Below are positions 47,416 through 57,942 of a stretch of DNA of 64,000 nt, in pieces (the first letter of the stretch is position 1; every line of letters begins with the position of its first letter). The stretch spans positions 31,064,987-31,128,986 of the forward strand of contig CP136063.1 in assembly GCA_032622095.1 (NCBI GenBank), given 5' to 3'. Both the position numbers and the translations under genes were made by a program. The stretch is from Siphonodentalium dalli. Its lineage: Eukaryota; Mollusca; Scaphopoda; Gadilida; Siphonodentaliidae. The notes under the pieces are model-generated. The model had not been told where the DNA came from. It was given only the letters and a program-made list of their open reading frames with translations, and did not search any database.

Positions 47416-48389
47416 GACCTTACTGTCAATATTCTATCATGGCTAGTTTCAAAATCATAACGTTAATTATTATTACTATTTGTGTGTACTGTACATGTAC
47501 ATCGGTCATCAATTAACAATCTTAAGCAGAGCCGGGTTAAATATCTACTATATATGGTGGGTCATTCCCATCTTCAAGCTGTTCATGTCCTTGAGACATT
47601 CAATGTTATTTTGCTATTTTGCATGCGAAGTGGTAGACCATCCAATAGCTCATCAATACCACTCAGGACAGTGGGTGTTTTTCCTCAATTAATTGAATTT
47701 ATTGTTTAATATTCGAGTGCTTATGACGGACAATAGAACGGTGGGCATGTAGCAAGAAGAAAACCATAATCATAAATGGTAACGTCCTCAATATTATGTT
47801 ATTACGATGAATATAAATTATAAAAAAATTGTAAAATATATAATTGGTTACATGAATGAACTGCCTCAGAATTCCGTTAAACAACTAATCCTCAAAGTTA
47901 TTTAAAAAACTATGCCTTATTATTGCAGGTTTCTAATTCACCACACCAGAAGTCTCTAAATACGGATCAAAAATCGGAGTCATTGTGTTCCTGCTATAAA
48001 TCGTGTCGTTATTTTTTTTTAATACGTATAACATATACGCACCCGTTCACTAATTAAAATCAACATATTTCGACCATTTTAGGGGAACTCCGCGAGTTCA
48101 GGGATCTCCGCAAATAGGGACCCACTGCAAATTTTCACAACGGGCTCCCAATGGGTTATAAATTATTTTCAGGCTATCAGTTGGTGCAAACAATATTTAT
48201 TCCCAATACAGAACAAGATGAATATTTTACAAAAAATTATAATGGATGATTATGGGTGATTGCAATAGGATGAAACAACACTCCTATTGTGGCATTTTTG
48301 TAAGTTATCTCCCAGGCTATAAGTTTGTTGTATACTATTTCCATTTTTACTAAAGTAAACAAGTTAATATCGAATGACGATATTTCGAA
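47416..48389. other. No supported gene
   Basis: AT-rich; 60-75 codon frames only, no domain, no repeat copy seen. Confidence 0.4.
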
Positions 48390-48674
48390 AATGTTATTGG
48401 GCCCGTTTATTTGTCTATTTTTCGAACAGACAATTCGGGTGATACGAAATGGCGATAGAGAACATTAGGATGTTCCTATTGTTACATAACGAGCACCAAT
48501 GTCCCAGATTGATTAGTTGCATTGTTTTATTCCATAGTTATAAGCGTTAATGGGTATAATTAAAAACAATTTATATTAAATCGATGGAACCATTTCCGGC
48601 CAAGATTCGGATCTAATATGTTATACCCCGGTAACTATATAATACATGTTTACAAAGAGATAATCCACCTTTAA
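48390..48674 (-). mobile_element. MITE-1, old and shortened
   Basis: Matches the middle and left end (TTGGGCCCGTTTAT, TTATACCCCGGTAACTATAT, GATAATCCACCTTTAA) with many substitutions and a deletion. Right end missing. Confidence 0.7.
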
Positions 48675-49069
48675 CCCTTTACCCAACAAACCGGCCAAAA
48701 CCGGCCAAATAAAGGTTCAACAGCCTAAAATATCTTCGGTCTGTCTCAATAGAACCATACAAATATGGATATCATTGGAATCGGCTCCTTGACCACATTG
48801 TGATAGTTACAGTTAGCCCTGTGCCAATGCATTCTCTTATATATGCGAGTCGACCATAGGTCGCCTCGCATATATAAGAGAATGCATTGGCCTAAAAAAA
48901 AACTTTTTAAAACACTTTTTACCATTTTTTCTTACATTCTTTAACAATTTTATAATTTTTAATGTGTTAAGCCAATGCATTCTCTTATATATGCGAGGCG
49001 ACCTATGGTCGACTCGCATATATAAGAGAATGCATTGGCACAGGGCCCTTCTGTTGGGTAAAGGGTTAA
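48671..49069. mobile_element. piggyBac-type MITE with nested hairpins
   Basis: TTAA-CCCTTTACCCAACA at one end and TGTTGGGTAAAGGG-TTAA at the other, perfect 18 bp inverted termini including the TTAA. CCC right after TTAA is the piggyBac signature. Inside are two near-identical hairpins (about 48817-48891 and 48970-49040) built from GCCAATGCATTCTCTTATAT and GCGAGKCGACC, mirror images of each other around an AT-rich centre. It inserted at the TTAA that ends the neighbouring MITE-1. Confidence 0.85.
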
Positions 49070-49169
49070 TCGAAAGCTTAAATGGAATGCCAAAATAAAT
49101 AATCTGAATACGAAAAACGTGGGTGCAGTGCGTGTTCAGCAGAATAATATTATCCATCATGACCTAGGG

Positions 49170-50010
49170 TGTGAGGTGGAAATATCTCACCCCAAGGAAG
49201 GGGCAGATATGTCTGCCGAACACGAGGATCGTCCATAGTCTGGCCACGAAGGTGAGATTTTTACACGCCCACTTCCCAGGTCATGGTGGATTATTTTTCT
49301 CCGAACCCAAGAGCCTCATACTGATTTTTGTGTTTATACCAAATTTTGGCACATTTCAGTAGGTGCCTCGGCTAAGAGTTGAAAAAATCGCAATGTTAGC
49401 AAATTTTGGTACTTCGTTTAAGCATAGTTTATTTATCCACCAACTATATAATATACATAATATAAATTGAACAAGGGAATACACAAGGAATTGAAATAAT
49501 GGATATGGTAATACATGTATGTGATATATCTGGTAGAAAGGGAGAACCACAGTAAGCATATGTCTTTTCGGGTGTCGTTCTCCCCATGTATTATCGAGGG
49601 CCCCTGTATAATATATATAAATAAATTAACATGGAATTTGACGTTAGTGTCGGGACAGGACACTAAATAGATAATTCGGATATTACATTGTGGTACTTAC
49701 CAGTTCATGTTAACAAAAGCCAAAGTCTCCGAATAGATTTAGAAGACGATAGTTGCACGACACCGTTGTTAAATGTACTATTGGAAGTCACATTCGAGTA
49801 GATTTGTTAAAGGTACTCAATCCGATCAGACCCTCATAAATTACTATTTCTTGGCTTCGGGGGGGGGGGGGGGTCAAAAATAATTGATTCGAGTCGAGGA
49901 ACCTGCCCATCAACGCTCAATCAACTTGATTTTGGAGTTATCCATCTTTGTCCGTTGAATAAGTGTTTCTGTGGCAATTATTAGTACACATCTTGAGAAT
50001 ATTACAAACT
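49170..50010. repeat. Dispersed repeat S, copy 1
   Basis: Contains GCCGAACACGAGGMTCGTCC, GGTCATGGTGGATTATTTTT, CCAAATTTTGGCACATTTC and, further on, CGAGTCGAGGAACCT and AATAAGTGTTTCTGTG. The same series recurs at 61150-61760. A G-run lies at about 49860. Confidence 0.65.
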
Positions 50011-51213
50011 TCAAATCAATATGCGACCACTCTGAGCTTTGAATGATAGGTTCCTCAACACGAATCAAATATTTTTCACCCCTGAAGCCAAAGAAATAGT
50101 AATTTATGGGTGCTTAATCGCATTGAGTACCTTTGAGAGATAATGGGAAAATGGTACATATAACAATTTTCTGAGTCAAATCGGTGTTTTATTCGTAGAA
50201 ATGTGTCATTTTTTTTACAAAAAGAAATCCCATATGTATTAAGTCTTAAATACATCAAGTAATATACATATGAAGGTGGTGATTTAATGGATCATTGGTA
50301 TGTATCTTATTCCACTGCTTTAAAAATATCATGGAAACAACTTTGATGTATCAAAATCAATTGCAAACAAGAGATATACCACCACCATGACAAATTCGAA
50401 CTGACAAAGTATGGTTGAGATATCTGCTCGGACAGGAAAGATCTGTATTTTGGTGTCGTAAACTAACATACATGTAGCAAATTTGGTACATTGGGTCTCA
50501 TGTATACTGTCCTAATAGTAAGTATATATTTGCAATACTAGGACCTAACATTGATCAGTTCTATTAAAATAACAACAAGATTGGTACCCACGAGTGAGAG
50601 GATCGACACATTTACATTTATTCGCGCTCAAGTAAGATTTGTTATTCGAAATCGGTGGCATGTCGTGCAAATTATTCGCAATAAACATGATTGATTTAAG
50701 GCAGATGGCTGCATGACTATCTTTGGGAAAAGAATAATGGAATTGTGTATGTTACATTAAATCTAGCACGACATTTAAGAATACATGGCGCTCGCTATGG
50801 GTATTTTTAACAAAATGCGACCACGAATAACAGAATTATCCAAATAACCATTTCGGATACATATCTCATCAAATAACACATATTGATACAAATTGTTAGT
50901 TACGCTGAAAGGGTCACTCTCGCCAAAAATAAATACTAAATGGTACACAGGATTTTCGAAATGTGCTGATGGGTACACAGGGTTTGAAATGTCATTATAA
51001 AGAACATTCAGTCTTCGTATCTGCCATGATTTCTGTCAGAAAATAATTGTTTACGTTCCAATAGATATTAAAATGTACTGAAAACAAACTACTAATGGGC
51101 GCCAGACTTTCATAAACACAATTTAAGTAATGGTGTTCATGCTGATCACAAACCATGTGTACCCTTCAGCACATTTCAAACCCTTTGTACCCTTCAGCGT
51201 TAGTTACCCTCTA
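50011..51213. other. No supported gene
   Basis: AT-rich. A short phrase, TACATTGGGTCTCATGTATAC, occurs twice (about 50488 and 51241), and TACACAGGRTTT twice near 50945-50985. Otherwise nothing recognised. Confidence 0.4.
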
Positions 51214-51390
51214 TCAACGTGGCGTGATTACAAGAACGGATACATTGGGTCTCATGTATACCGTTCTAATAGTAAGTATAAATGGGTCTACTGATACATT
51301 GGGCAATTTAGGGATAAGATTCATTTTGCCCTCCTTTTCTGCTCTGTCAATGGAATCCAAGATTGTTTCCAATCCTCCTTCATCGAACAT
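51214..51390 (-). CDS. Small open frame downstream of ZNF-G
   Basis: 58 codons, opening MFDEGGLETILDSIDRAEKE. The first ~20 residues resemble the frame behind ZNF-C (MFVAGELETILDSDDSRKEG). It starts 17 bp past the ZNF-G stop, in another frame. May be UTR. No domain. Confidence 0.2.
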   Translation of the reverse strand: MFDEGGLETILDSIDRAEKEGKMNLIPKLPNVSVDPFILTIRTVYMRPNVSVLVITPR

Positions 51391-51406
51391 ATTAAATATC
51401 ACGAAC

Positions 51407-52744
51407 TCAATTTGGGGAGATGTATGTGGGGCTATCTCCGGTGTGGATTCTTGTATGTGTCGCCAAGTGGTTCGATTGATTAAATGATTTCCCGCATATG
51501 TCACAGCGGTAAGGTTCATCTCCGGTGTGGATTCTCTTATGTTTCACCAAATCACCCGATTGAATAAATGATTTCCGGCATATATCACAATGGTAAGGTT
51601 TATCTCCGGTGTGGGTTCTCTTATGTGTCACCAAGTTGCTCGAGGTATTAAATGATTTCCCGCATATATCACAACGGTAAGGCTTATCTCCGGTGTGGAT
51701 TCTCTTATGTGTCACCAAGTAGCTCGATGTATTAAACGATTTCCCGCATATATCACAATGGTAAGGCTTATCTCCGGTGTGGATTCTTTTATGTGTCGCC
51801 AAGTGGTTCGATTGATTAAATGATGTCCCGCATATGTCACAGCGGTAAGGTTCATCTCCGGTGTGGATTCTCTTATGTGTCACCAAGATGCTCGATGTAT
51901 TAAATGATTTCCAGCATATATCACAACGGTAAGGCTTATCTCCGGTGTGGATTCTTTTATGTGTCGCCAAGTGGTTCGATTGATTAAATGATTTCCCGCA
52001 TATGTCACAGCGGTAAGGTTCATCTCCGGTGTGGATTCTCTTATGTTTCACCAAGTTGCTCGAGGTATTAAATGATTTCCCGCATATATCACAATGGTAA
52101 GGTTTATCTCCGGTGTGGATTCTCGCATGTGTAACTAAGCTGTCCGATCGATTAAATGATTTCCCGCATATATCACAATGGTAATGTTTATCTCCGGTGT
52201 GGATTCTCTTATGTGTCAACAAGTTGCTCGAATCATTAAACGATTTCCCGCATATATCACAATGGTGAGGCTTATCTCCAGTGTGGATTCTATTATGTTT
52301 TGTCAAGTGGCACGATTGATTAAATGATTTCCCGCATATATCACAATGGAAAGGCTTATCTTCGGTGTGGATTCTCTTATGTTTTGTCAAGTGGCACGAT
52401 TGATTAAATGATTTCCCGCATATATCACAATGGAAAGGCTTATCTTCGGTGTGGATTCTCTTATGCACCACCAAGTTGCTCAGTGCATTGAATGATTTCC
52501 CGCATATATCACAATGGTAAGGTGTATCTCCGGTGTGGATTCTCTTATGTGTCACCAAGCTGCTCGATGTATTAAACGATTTCCCGCATATATCACAATG
52601 GTGAGGCTTATCCCCGGTGTGGATTCTCTTATGTCTCACCAAGCTGCCTGGAGTGGTGAACAGTTTCCCACATACGTCACAGTCATGTCGTTTATTCCCT
52701 GTGTTGGCAGTCTCATGATTATTCAGGTTTATAGCATCTCCCAT
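51407..52744 (-). CDS. ZNF-G: intact 15-finger C2H2 protein
   Basis: 445 codons, intronless. [11 protein letters not shown] leader and TGNK, then fifteen C2H2 units, all with complete Cys2-His2 sets, ending [12 protein letters not shown]. Linkers are TGDKP, with TEDKP around the identical fingers 4 and 5 (both [16 protein letters not shown]) and TGDEP before fingers 9, 11 and 15. The NQSNHL finger occurs three times (9, 11, 15) and NTSS-type fingers six times, showing duplication of whole fingers. It is the longest and best-preserved member here and does not end at the shared HKRIHT-stop. Likely a nuclear DNA-binding protein; no effector domain seen. Confidence 0.9.
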   Translation of the reverse strand: MGDAINLNNHETANTGNKRHDCDVCGKLFTTPGSLVRHKRIHTGDKPHHCDICGKSFNTSSSLVTHKRIHTGDTPYHCDICGKSFNALSNLVVHKRIHTEDKPFHCDICGKSFNQSCHLTKHKRIHTEDKPFHCDICGKSFNQSCHLTKHNRIHTGDKPHHCDICGKSFNDSSNLLTHKRIHTGDKHYHCDICGKSFNRSDSLVTHARIHTGDKPYHCDICGKSFNTSSNLVKHKRIHTGDEPYRCDICGKSFNQSNHLATHKRIHTGDKPYRCDICWKSFNTSSILVTHKRIHTGDEPYRCDICGTSFNQSNHLATHKRIHTGDKPYHCDICGKSFNTSSYLVTHKRIHTGDKPYRCDICGKSFNTSSNLVTHKRTHTGDKPYHCDICRKSFIQSGDLVKHKRIHTGDEPYRCDICGKSFNQSNHLATHTRIHTGDSPTYISPN

Positions 52745-53180
52745 TGTGTGGAATAGTCAGACAGTCCTACATGTAGATATGCGCTGTTTATCTGATAAAG
52801 TGGCAACCTTTATAGATAAGCTGCCGTTCAGTCTTGGTTCATCGATGTTCAACAACTTATCCTCGTCCGTGGCAGCGACACCGTCCAAGATAGAATACCG
52901 ATATCTTGGCTAAAGATATTCTGTTCACAGTGAAATTTTGCATAGACTGATACTAGTGATAGTCAGACCTGCACGTCTCCGTGATTTGTATCCAACTGTT
53001 GTTTTATCAATCTATCTGCTGTACATATGCACATATCAGAATGGTTTACCCAAAATGGATGGAAAGTTAAAGAGAAGAAGGATCTCGTATCAATCGAACA
53101 AAGGAAATATGTATCGTATTGTGCGCAATAAACGTGCGTCTAAATATGTGGTTGTGATTAGAAGCACCATTCGTGAAACG
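52745..53180 (-). promoter_or_regulatory. ZNF-G upstream region
   Basis: The distal part carries the shared block: GGATCTCGTATCAATCGAAC, AACGTGCGTCTAAATATGTG, GGTTGTG and CACCATTCGTGAAACGATAG. About 250 bp of unrelated sequence lies between it and the ATG, unlike the other copies, so it may be a first exon or promoter separated by an insertion. Confidence 0.38.
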
Positions 53181-53424
53181 ATAGAATAGAATATGATTTA
53201 TTGATTGACTCAAGAATAGAGTATATCAAATTATCAAAGTTAACATAATATTTTGTGTCGATAACCTTAATTTGTAACGTGAAAAATGAGTATTTAGTGA
53301 AAAAATAGCTAACTAATGAATAATGGCGAATAGCGAAAATAAGAATGTTAAGTAAAAGAAAAATTAAGTATTGGATATTAGTGAGAAACTTGATACGTTT
53401 ACATACCAGTTTATAGCTTAAATA

Positions 53425-55142
53425 CTGTTGTAACCTGGTACCTCGAAACAGTACGCGGAACTGCACAGAAGTGCACGGTACAAACAACAGTTATTATCAA
53501 CGGGGAGTTGATTTAAAACATGTATATTAATGAAATATAGTAGTAGAAGGTCTTCAGTTACGATTTTGCAAGGTCATTTTAACGTTTTATTAGAGAGATT
53601 GAGTGGTAGAATCTACCGCGCACTGTTTCGAGAAAAGCTTACTGCGCTATATCTTCCGCGCATTGTTTCGAGATAAGCTTACTGCAGGTTGTTACCAGAA
53701 AACTTATATACTGCGCGGTATCAGATTAATAGCCACAGTTACGTGATAAATTAGATACCGGTACTATACAATTTTTTTTTTTAAACTCCCATCAGCTTTT
53801 ATCCGGGCTTTGGCCCGGCAGACTTAAAAGTCGGGTAGCTTTAAAGTTTTGTTTTGTCTAGACTAGTGTCTTGTTTGCTCGTCTTGCTATCAATGGTCAA
53901 CATTTAGGTTTGCCCACGTTTCGTGTCGAACATATAATTTTTAGCAGCATTGGCCAAAATAAAATTACCGGAGCGATATATGGCACCTCTTATCTCTCTC
54001 TGTTGATCATTTATTATGTCAAGTAGTCTGTCGATACGTCAAGTCAGGTAATTTCAATATTTTCCAATCAGTCTCTAATTTGATCACATTGTTTAAACTT
54101 TTACAGTTAATATTAGTCCAATGGCGAGGTATAATGTTTGGAAAGTTTTCCTTTGATTTGGAATAAGAGTTGATCTGAAATAGTTATTACTGCCATAAAT
54201 GTTCAACAGATCAGTTTCGATCTCCTATAATTTCTGACATTTCGACTTTGATTTTTACTTTTATAGTTCTGTGTGTGAAAAATGATGATAGGAGTGTAAC
54301 CATTGGGGGGGGGGGGGGGGGTCTGTTGTCATTCTAAGAATCTAAGAATAGTGCCCCGGTTTCCAATTCTCTATTCTATGAGTCCCGGTAAGCCCTTTGG
54401 AATTTATTGAAAGATCGAATGAACTTGTGAAGGGATCGATTGGTTGGGGGGGGGGGGGGTAGCTCCGGGATTCTCGAATGTGCCGATGGGCCCATTCCTT
54501 AATCCCTCATGTTTTTGCCTTTAATTCAGATTAATAAAACAAAAATACATGAAATATAGTATGTTACAAAAGTTTATTTCTTTTCTGGAAGACGAATGAA
54601 TGAACTTGTCAGAGTCGACTTCATACTTATGCCTAGTTCAATCATGAACGTAGTGCGTATCCTTCAGCAATCTGCGAAAGCCGTCATGTTGATCTAACTT
54701 ATGCAGATTTAATCACTAAATAATCACTGATGGTTGTGTTGTTTCAACATTTTAACTTCTCAAATTTTCTACAATGACATGCAGTAAACTGTCACCTCTA
54801 ATAAGTCTACCGCAATACTTTTACTAATTAAGACATGTAAGTGTGGTCCCTAATCCGAAACCACGACTAATTCTTTCTTGAAACAATGCGCGTAAAATAT
54901 CGCGCAGTAAGCTTTTCTCGAACCATTGCGCGGTAGATTCTACCACTCACTCTCTCTCTCCCCAATACAAGGTAAAACGTTAAAATAGCCTTACAGATTC
55001 GCAACTGAAGACTGTCTACTACCATAGTTCATGTTTTAATTCAACCCCCGCCTGCCCCTCTGCACAATAAATGTTTCATTTGTACCACGCACTTCCGCGT
55101 TGTTCTGCGCAGTTCCGCGCACTGTTTCGAGGTGCCGGTTGT
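53425..55142. mobile_element. Foldback element with ~260 bp inverted ends
   Basis: Outer arms: GGTACCTCGAAACAGT, GCGGAACTGC, GTTGATTTAAAACATG on the left against CATGTTTTAATTCAAC, GCAGTTCCGC and CACTGTTTCGAGGTGCC on the right. Inner arms: GAATCTACCGCGCA, TTTCGAGAAAAGCTTACTGC and their inverse at about 54895-54955. No coding capacity. The interior has two G-runs (about 54305 and 54450). Confidence 0.75.
54430..54540 (-). repeat. Copy of the 3' end of the 788 bp insertion family
   Basis: Inverse of about 17515-17610: CCGGGATTCTCGAATG, GGGCCCATTCCTTAATCC, TTTTGCCTTTAATTCA, preceded by a G-run. Only the last ~110 bp are shared, as in 5'-truncated retrotransposed copies. Confidence 0.6.
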
Positions 55143-55430
55143 AACCCCCAAGACGGGTTAAATGTGGTATATGATCATGAAGATTCAGTGTATAAATAAA
55201 ATATTCTATAACGTATTGCATTTATAATGAGATGTTGACTGCGGATTAACCTATTTTACTAACTTTAATACGAAATGTTAATATTTATGCATACATATAG
55301 TAGACATATTCATGAAGTAAAATTTTATATTTTGGTTCAATTTTGCTGAATCAGAAGATTACGTTTCTTATATAATAAATGAACTCCTTTCATACACATT
55401 TTATAAGTTTTTTCACTTGATCTGAGAATC

Positions 55431-55697
55431 TCAGTGTTCAGTTTTTTCATGATCGTTTAAATTGTTGAAATTTGGAATTTTATGTTTCAATTCGTTAAAA
55501 AGAATGTCCCTTTCCTTTGTCAACTTATTACATTTTGAAATGAAGTGCACCTCGTCTTCGATGCCGGCTATTCTCTTTATTAAATCTATGTTGGTGTGAC
55601 GATCCACTTCTACTTTTAAACGGTGGTTACTAATTCGTAACTTTGTAAAGGTCACCATTTGCTCTCTATCAATTTCGGTAAGAAGATACTTTTCCAA
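55431..55697 (-). pseudogene. LINE reverse-transcriptase tail fragment
   Basis: 88 codons with TKLRISNHRLKVEVDRH and GIEDEVHFISKCNKLTKERD. The spacing resembles the zf-RVT-like C-terminus of invertebrate LINE polyproteins (TKLR-SNH ... EDE-HF--KC), but the leading CxxC pair is missing. No RT core nearby; a scrap. Confidence 0.5.
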
Positions 55698-55703
55698 TAG
55701 AAA

Positions 55704-55790
55704 TTTATTTTTCAGTTTCCTATAGAAACTTATTGCCGTTTGGTTTATTTTTCAGTTTCCTATAGAAACTTATTGCCGTTTGGTTTATTT
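55704..55790. repeat. 40 bp tandem duplication
   Basis: TTTATTTTTCAGTTTCCTAT with AGAAACTTATTGCCGTTTGG, twice in tandem and identical. Confidence 0.9.
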
Positions 55791-55857
55791 TTTATACTAC
55801 GTCGTGTCTGGAGTAGAGTGAGGCATGGTTTAGTTTAATTTGTTTAAAACCTTTGAC

Positions 55858-56385
55858 TTAAAGATGGATTATCTCTTTAAATAACAAATTTTAAATAGTT
55901 GCGTGGGTATAAAATAATAGATATGAACTGAAGACCTATGTCCGGAAAAGCTTCTATCAATTAATACTGATTTTATTTCGAATATTAAATCGGGCCCATT
56001 TATGTTACTATTTTTAGAACCGACCATTCGGATGAGACCGTATTGCGATATAGAGCACTGGGCTGTTCCTACGGCTACACAACGAATGTCAAATGTCACA
56101 GATTGGTTGTTTGTATTGTTTTGTTCCACAGATATAAGCGATAATGAGTATAATTAACGTTTTTTTGTGACAAAATTGCACAATATAATTTCTGGTCTCT
56201 GTTAACAGTAACCACTATTGTTCGTTAGCTGAACAAACACACGTTTTTAGACCAGAAAATATTCGAAATAAAATTAATATTAATCGATAGAAGCATTTCC
56301 GGACAGGAGTCTTCGATTCAAATCTAATATTTTATACCCCGGTAACTATATAATACACGTTTACAAAGAGATAATCCACCTTTAA
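55858..56385 (-). mobile_element. MITE-1, full length (528 bp)
   Basis: TTAA on both sides; 86-codon frame open (55869-56129). Very close to the 35393 and 62617 copies. Confidence 0.9.
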
Positions 56386-57942
56386 AGGGATATTGTACGC
56401 CAAATGTTGTTGTTGGTTTATATAGTCTCCAAGTCAGAGAATAAGGTAACAAATTTTCCATTATTTGAAAGTCTGTTGAGAACGAAGTAGTGTTACGGAT
56501 GACAAATTTACCGGAATGCAAAAATACAAATTGTCGTTGTCGAGTAATTTTTGTACATTTTTCAACCAAATGTATCAAACAAACTTATATTATATATGCA
56601 TACTAGTCCCATATACTCATTTATCGTCACTAGTCAGTGAGTGGCTTGAGTTTTCTCCCCGTATCAGCATAATGTTTCAACCGATCGTGTGTGCAATGGG
56701 TTTACTAATCCAGTATCCCTCAATTATAATTTGATTACGTCTGGTACACGGAAATTCGTATTTCAATTTACGCCATTTTATGGCTCCAGCCATAAATTCA
56801 ATTTATATTAAATTATTAACTTTTAAATTATTAAATTTTAAGATAGCATATTAACCTGAGCGTTAACAGTATACATCTTCGACTCATAATACTTATTTCA
56901 TATATGTCTCTTTAAGGAGAGATATATATGGAACCGTCTTCGTGTTTGTTTTTGTAAATGATTACCACACGAGATAGCCGGCGGAGTGATACCACGAGTG
57001 CCGGAACGGCACGAGTGGTATCACTCCGCCGGCTATCGAGAAAATGCAGTGATATATACAGAATGTACAGAATGTCATCGTTGAAGGTTCAAAATGTTTC
57101 GATACCTCCGCTCGAACAAATATGTTTTCAGTGTTGATTTGAATTCTCCGATTCGAGGTTCTCTAGAAACTTCTTTTACCGGCGAACTCTTAAAACTTTG
57201 TTTATACTTCACCTGGATTCGGAAATGTGTTATAATTGTGTTTAATTCAACTGATTTGGTTCATAAATACTCAAATAAAGTTGTGTTTTGTGTGAAAGAA
57301 TATATACAGACAACTGTCACCAAAAAGTATCTTGTTGTTCATTCATGGATTAAAATTTTTAATTTACTTTTCGCCGCTGAAAGTTGGAAATTGTTGAAAG
57401 TGAAACTACGTCAAAGGATATTTCAAGGAATTCATTCACTTTAAATGGAAAATCACAAAATACTGTGAATGGTCTTTGATTCACATGAATACATTATAGT
57501 TTGTCAACAAATCTACCGGAACTTAAAGGTATTTATGCTGTTTGTTTTTTTTATTTTGTGCTAAAATCATTTAATGATTTATCAGTTTATGATATAAATC
57601 AGCTGATCAATTGTCAGAATTGATTGAAACACTTCTGTGGATTGAACAGTTCACAAGTGCGCAGCTGATTTTTATCATACTAATTGAATTTACAGTCTAT
57701 AACACTCTTAGGGGTCAAGCTTTTACTAGAATGTAGGGCGATGGAGTACTTTTTCAACATTTTATTGCCCATATTTATAATAATGATATTACTGTTCAAG
57801 TAATTTAAATTGAATTAGCAAGACATTTTTAATTTTAATATACTGTTATTAAATGCACACTGGTAAAGGAACATTTTGATGCAATGTCTGACAAGAAAAT
57901 TAAGTTACAATTCAAAGATGTTTGTCTATGATCCACTATTCT
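56386..57942. other. No supported gene; one strong palindrome
   Basis: The open frame at 57094-57444 (116 codons) has no domain or homologue here. The palindrome at 56973-57037 is listed separately. Confidence 0.4.
56973..57037. repeat. 65 bp near-perfect palindrome
   Basis: Arms GATAGCCGGCGGAGTGATAC and, inverted, GTATCACTCCGCCGGCTATC, with CACGAGTGCCG/CGGCACGAGTG next to the centre. About 31 bp stem with a 2-3 base loop, GC-rich in an AT-rich setting. Confidence 0.9.

Noticed and set aside
47133-47429. 98-codon Trp/Arg-rich frame
   Set aside because: Arises from the ACGTTGG palindromic repeats.
49860-49875. Long G-runs (also at 54305 and 54450) as possible G-quadruplexes
   Set aside because: Simple mononucleotide runs; length may be unreliable, and no regulatory context is seen.
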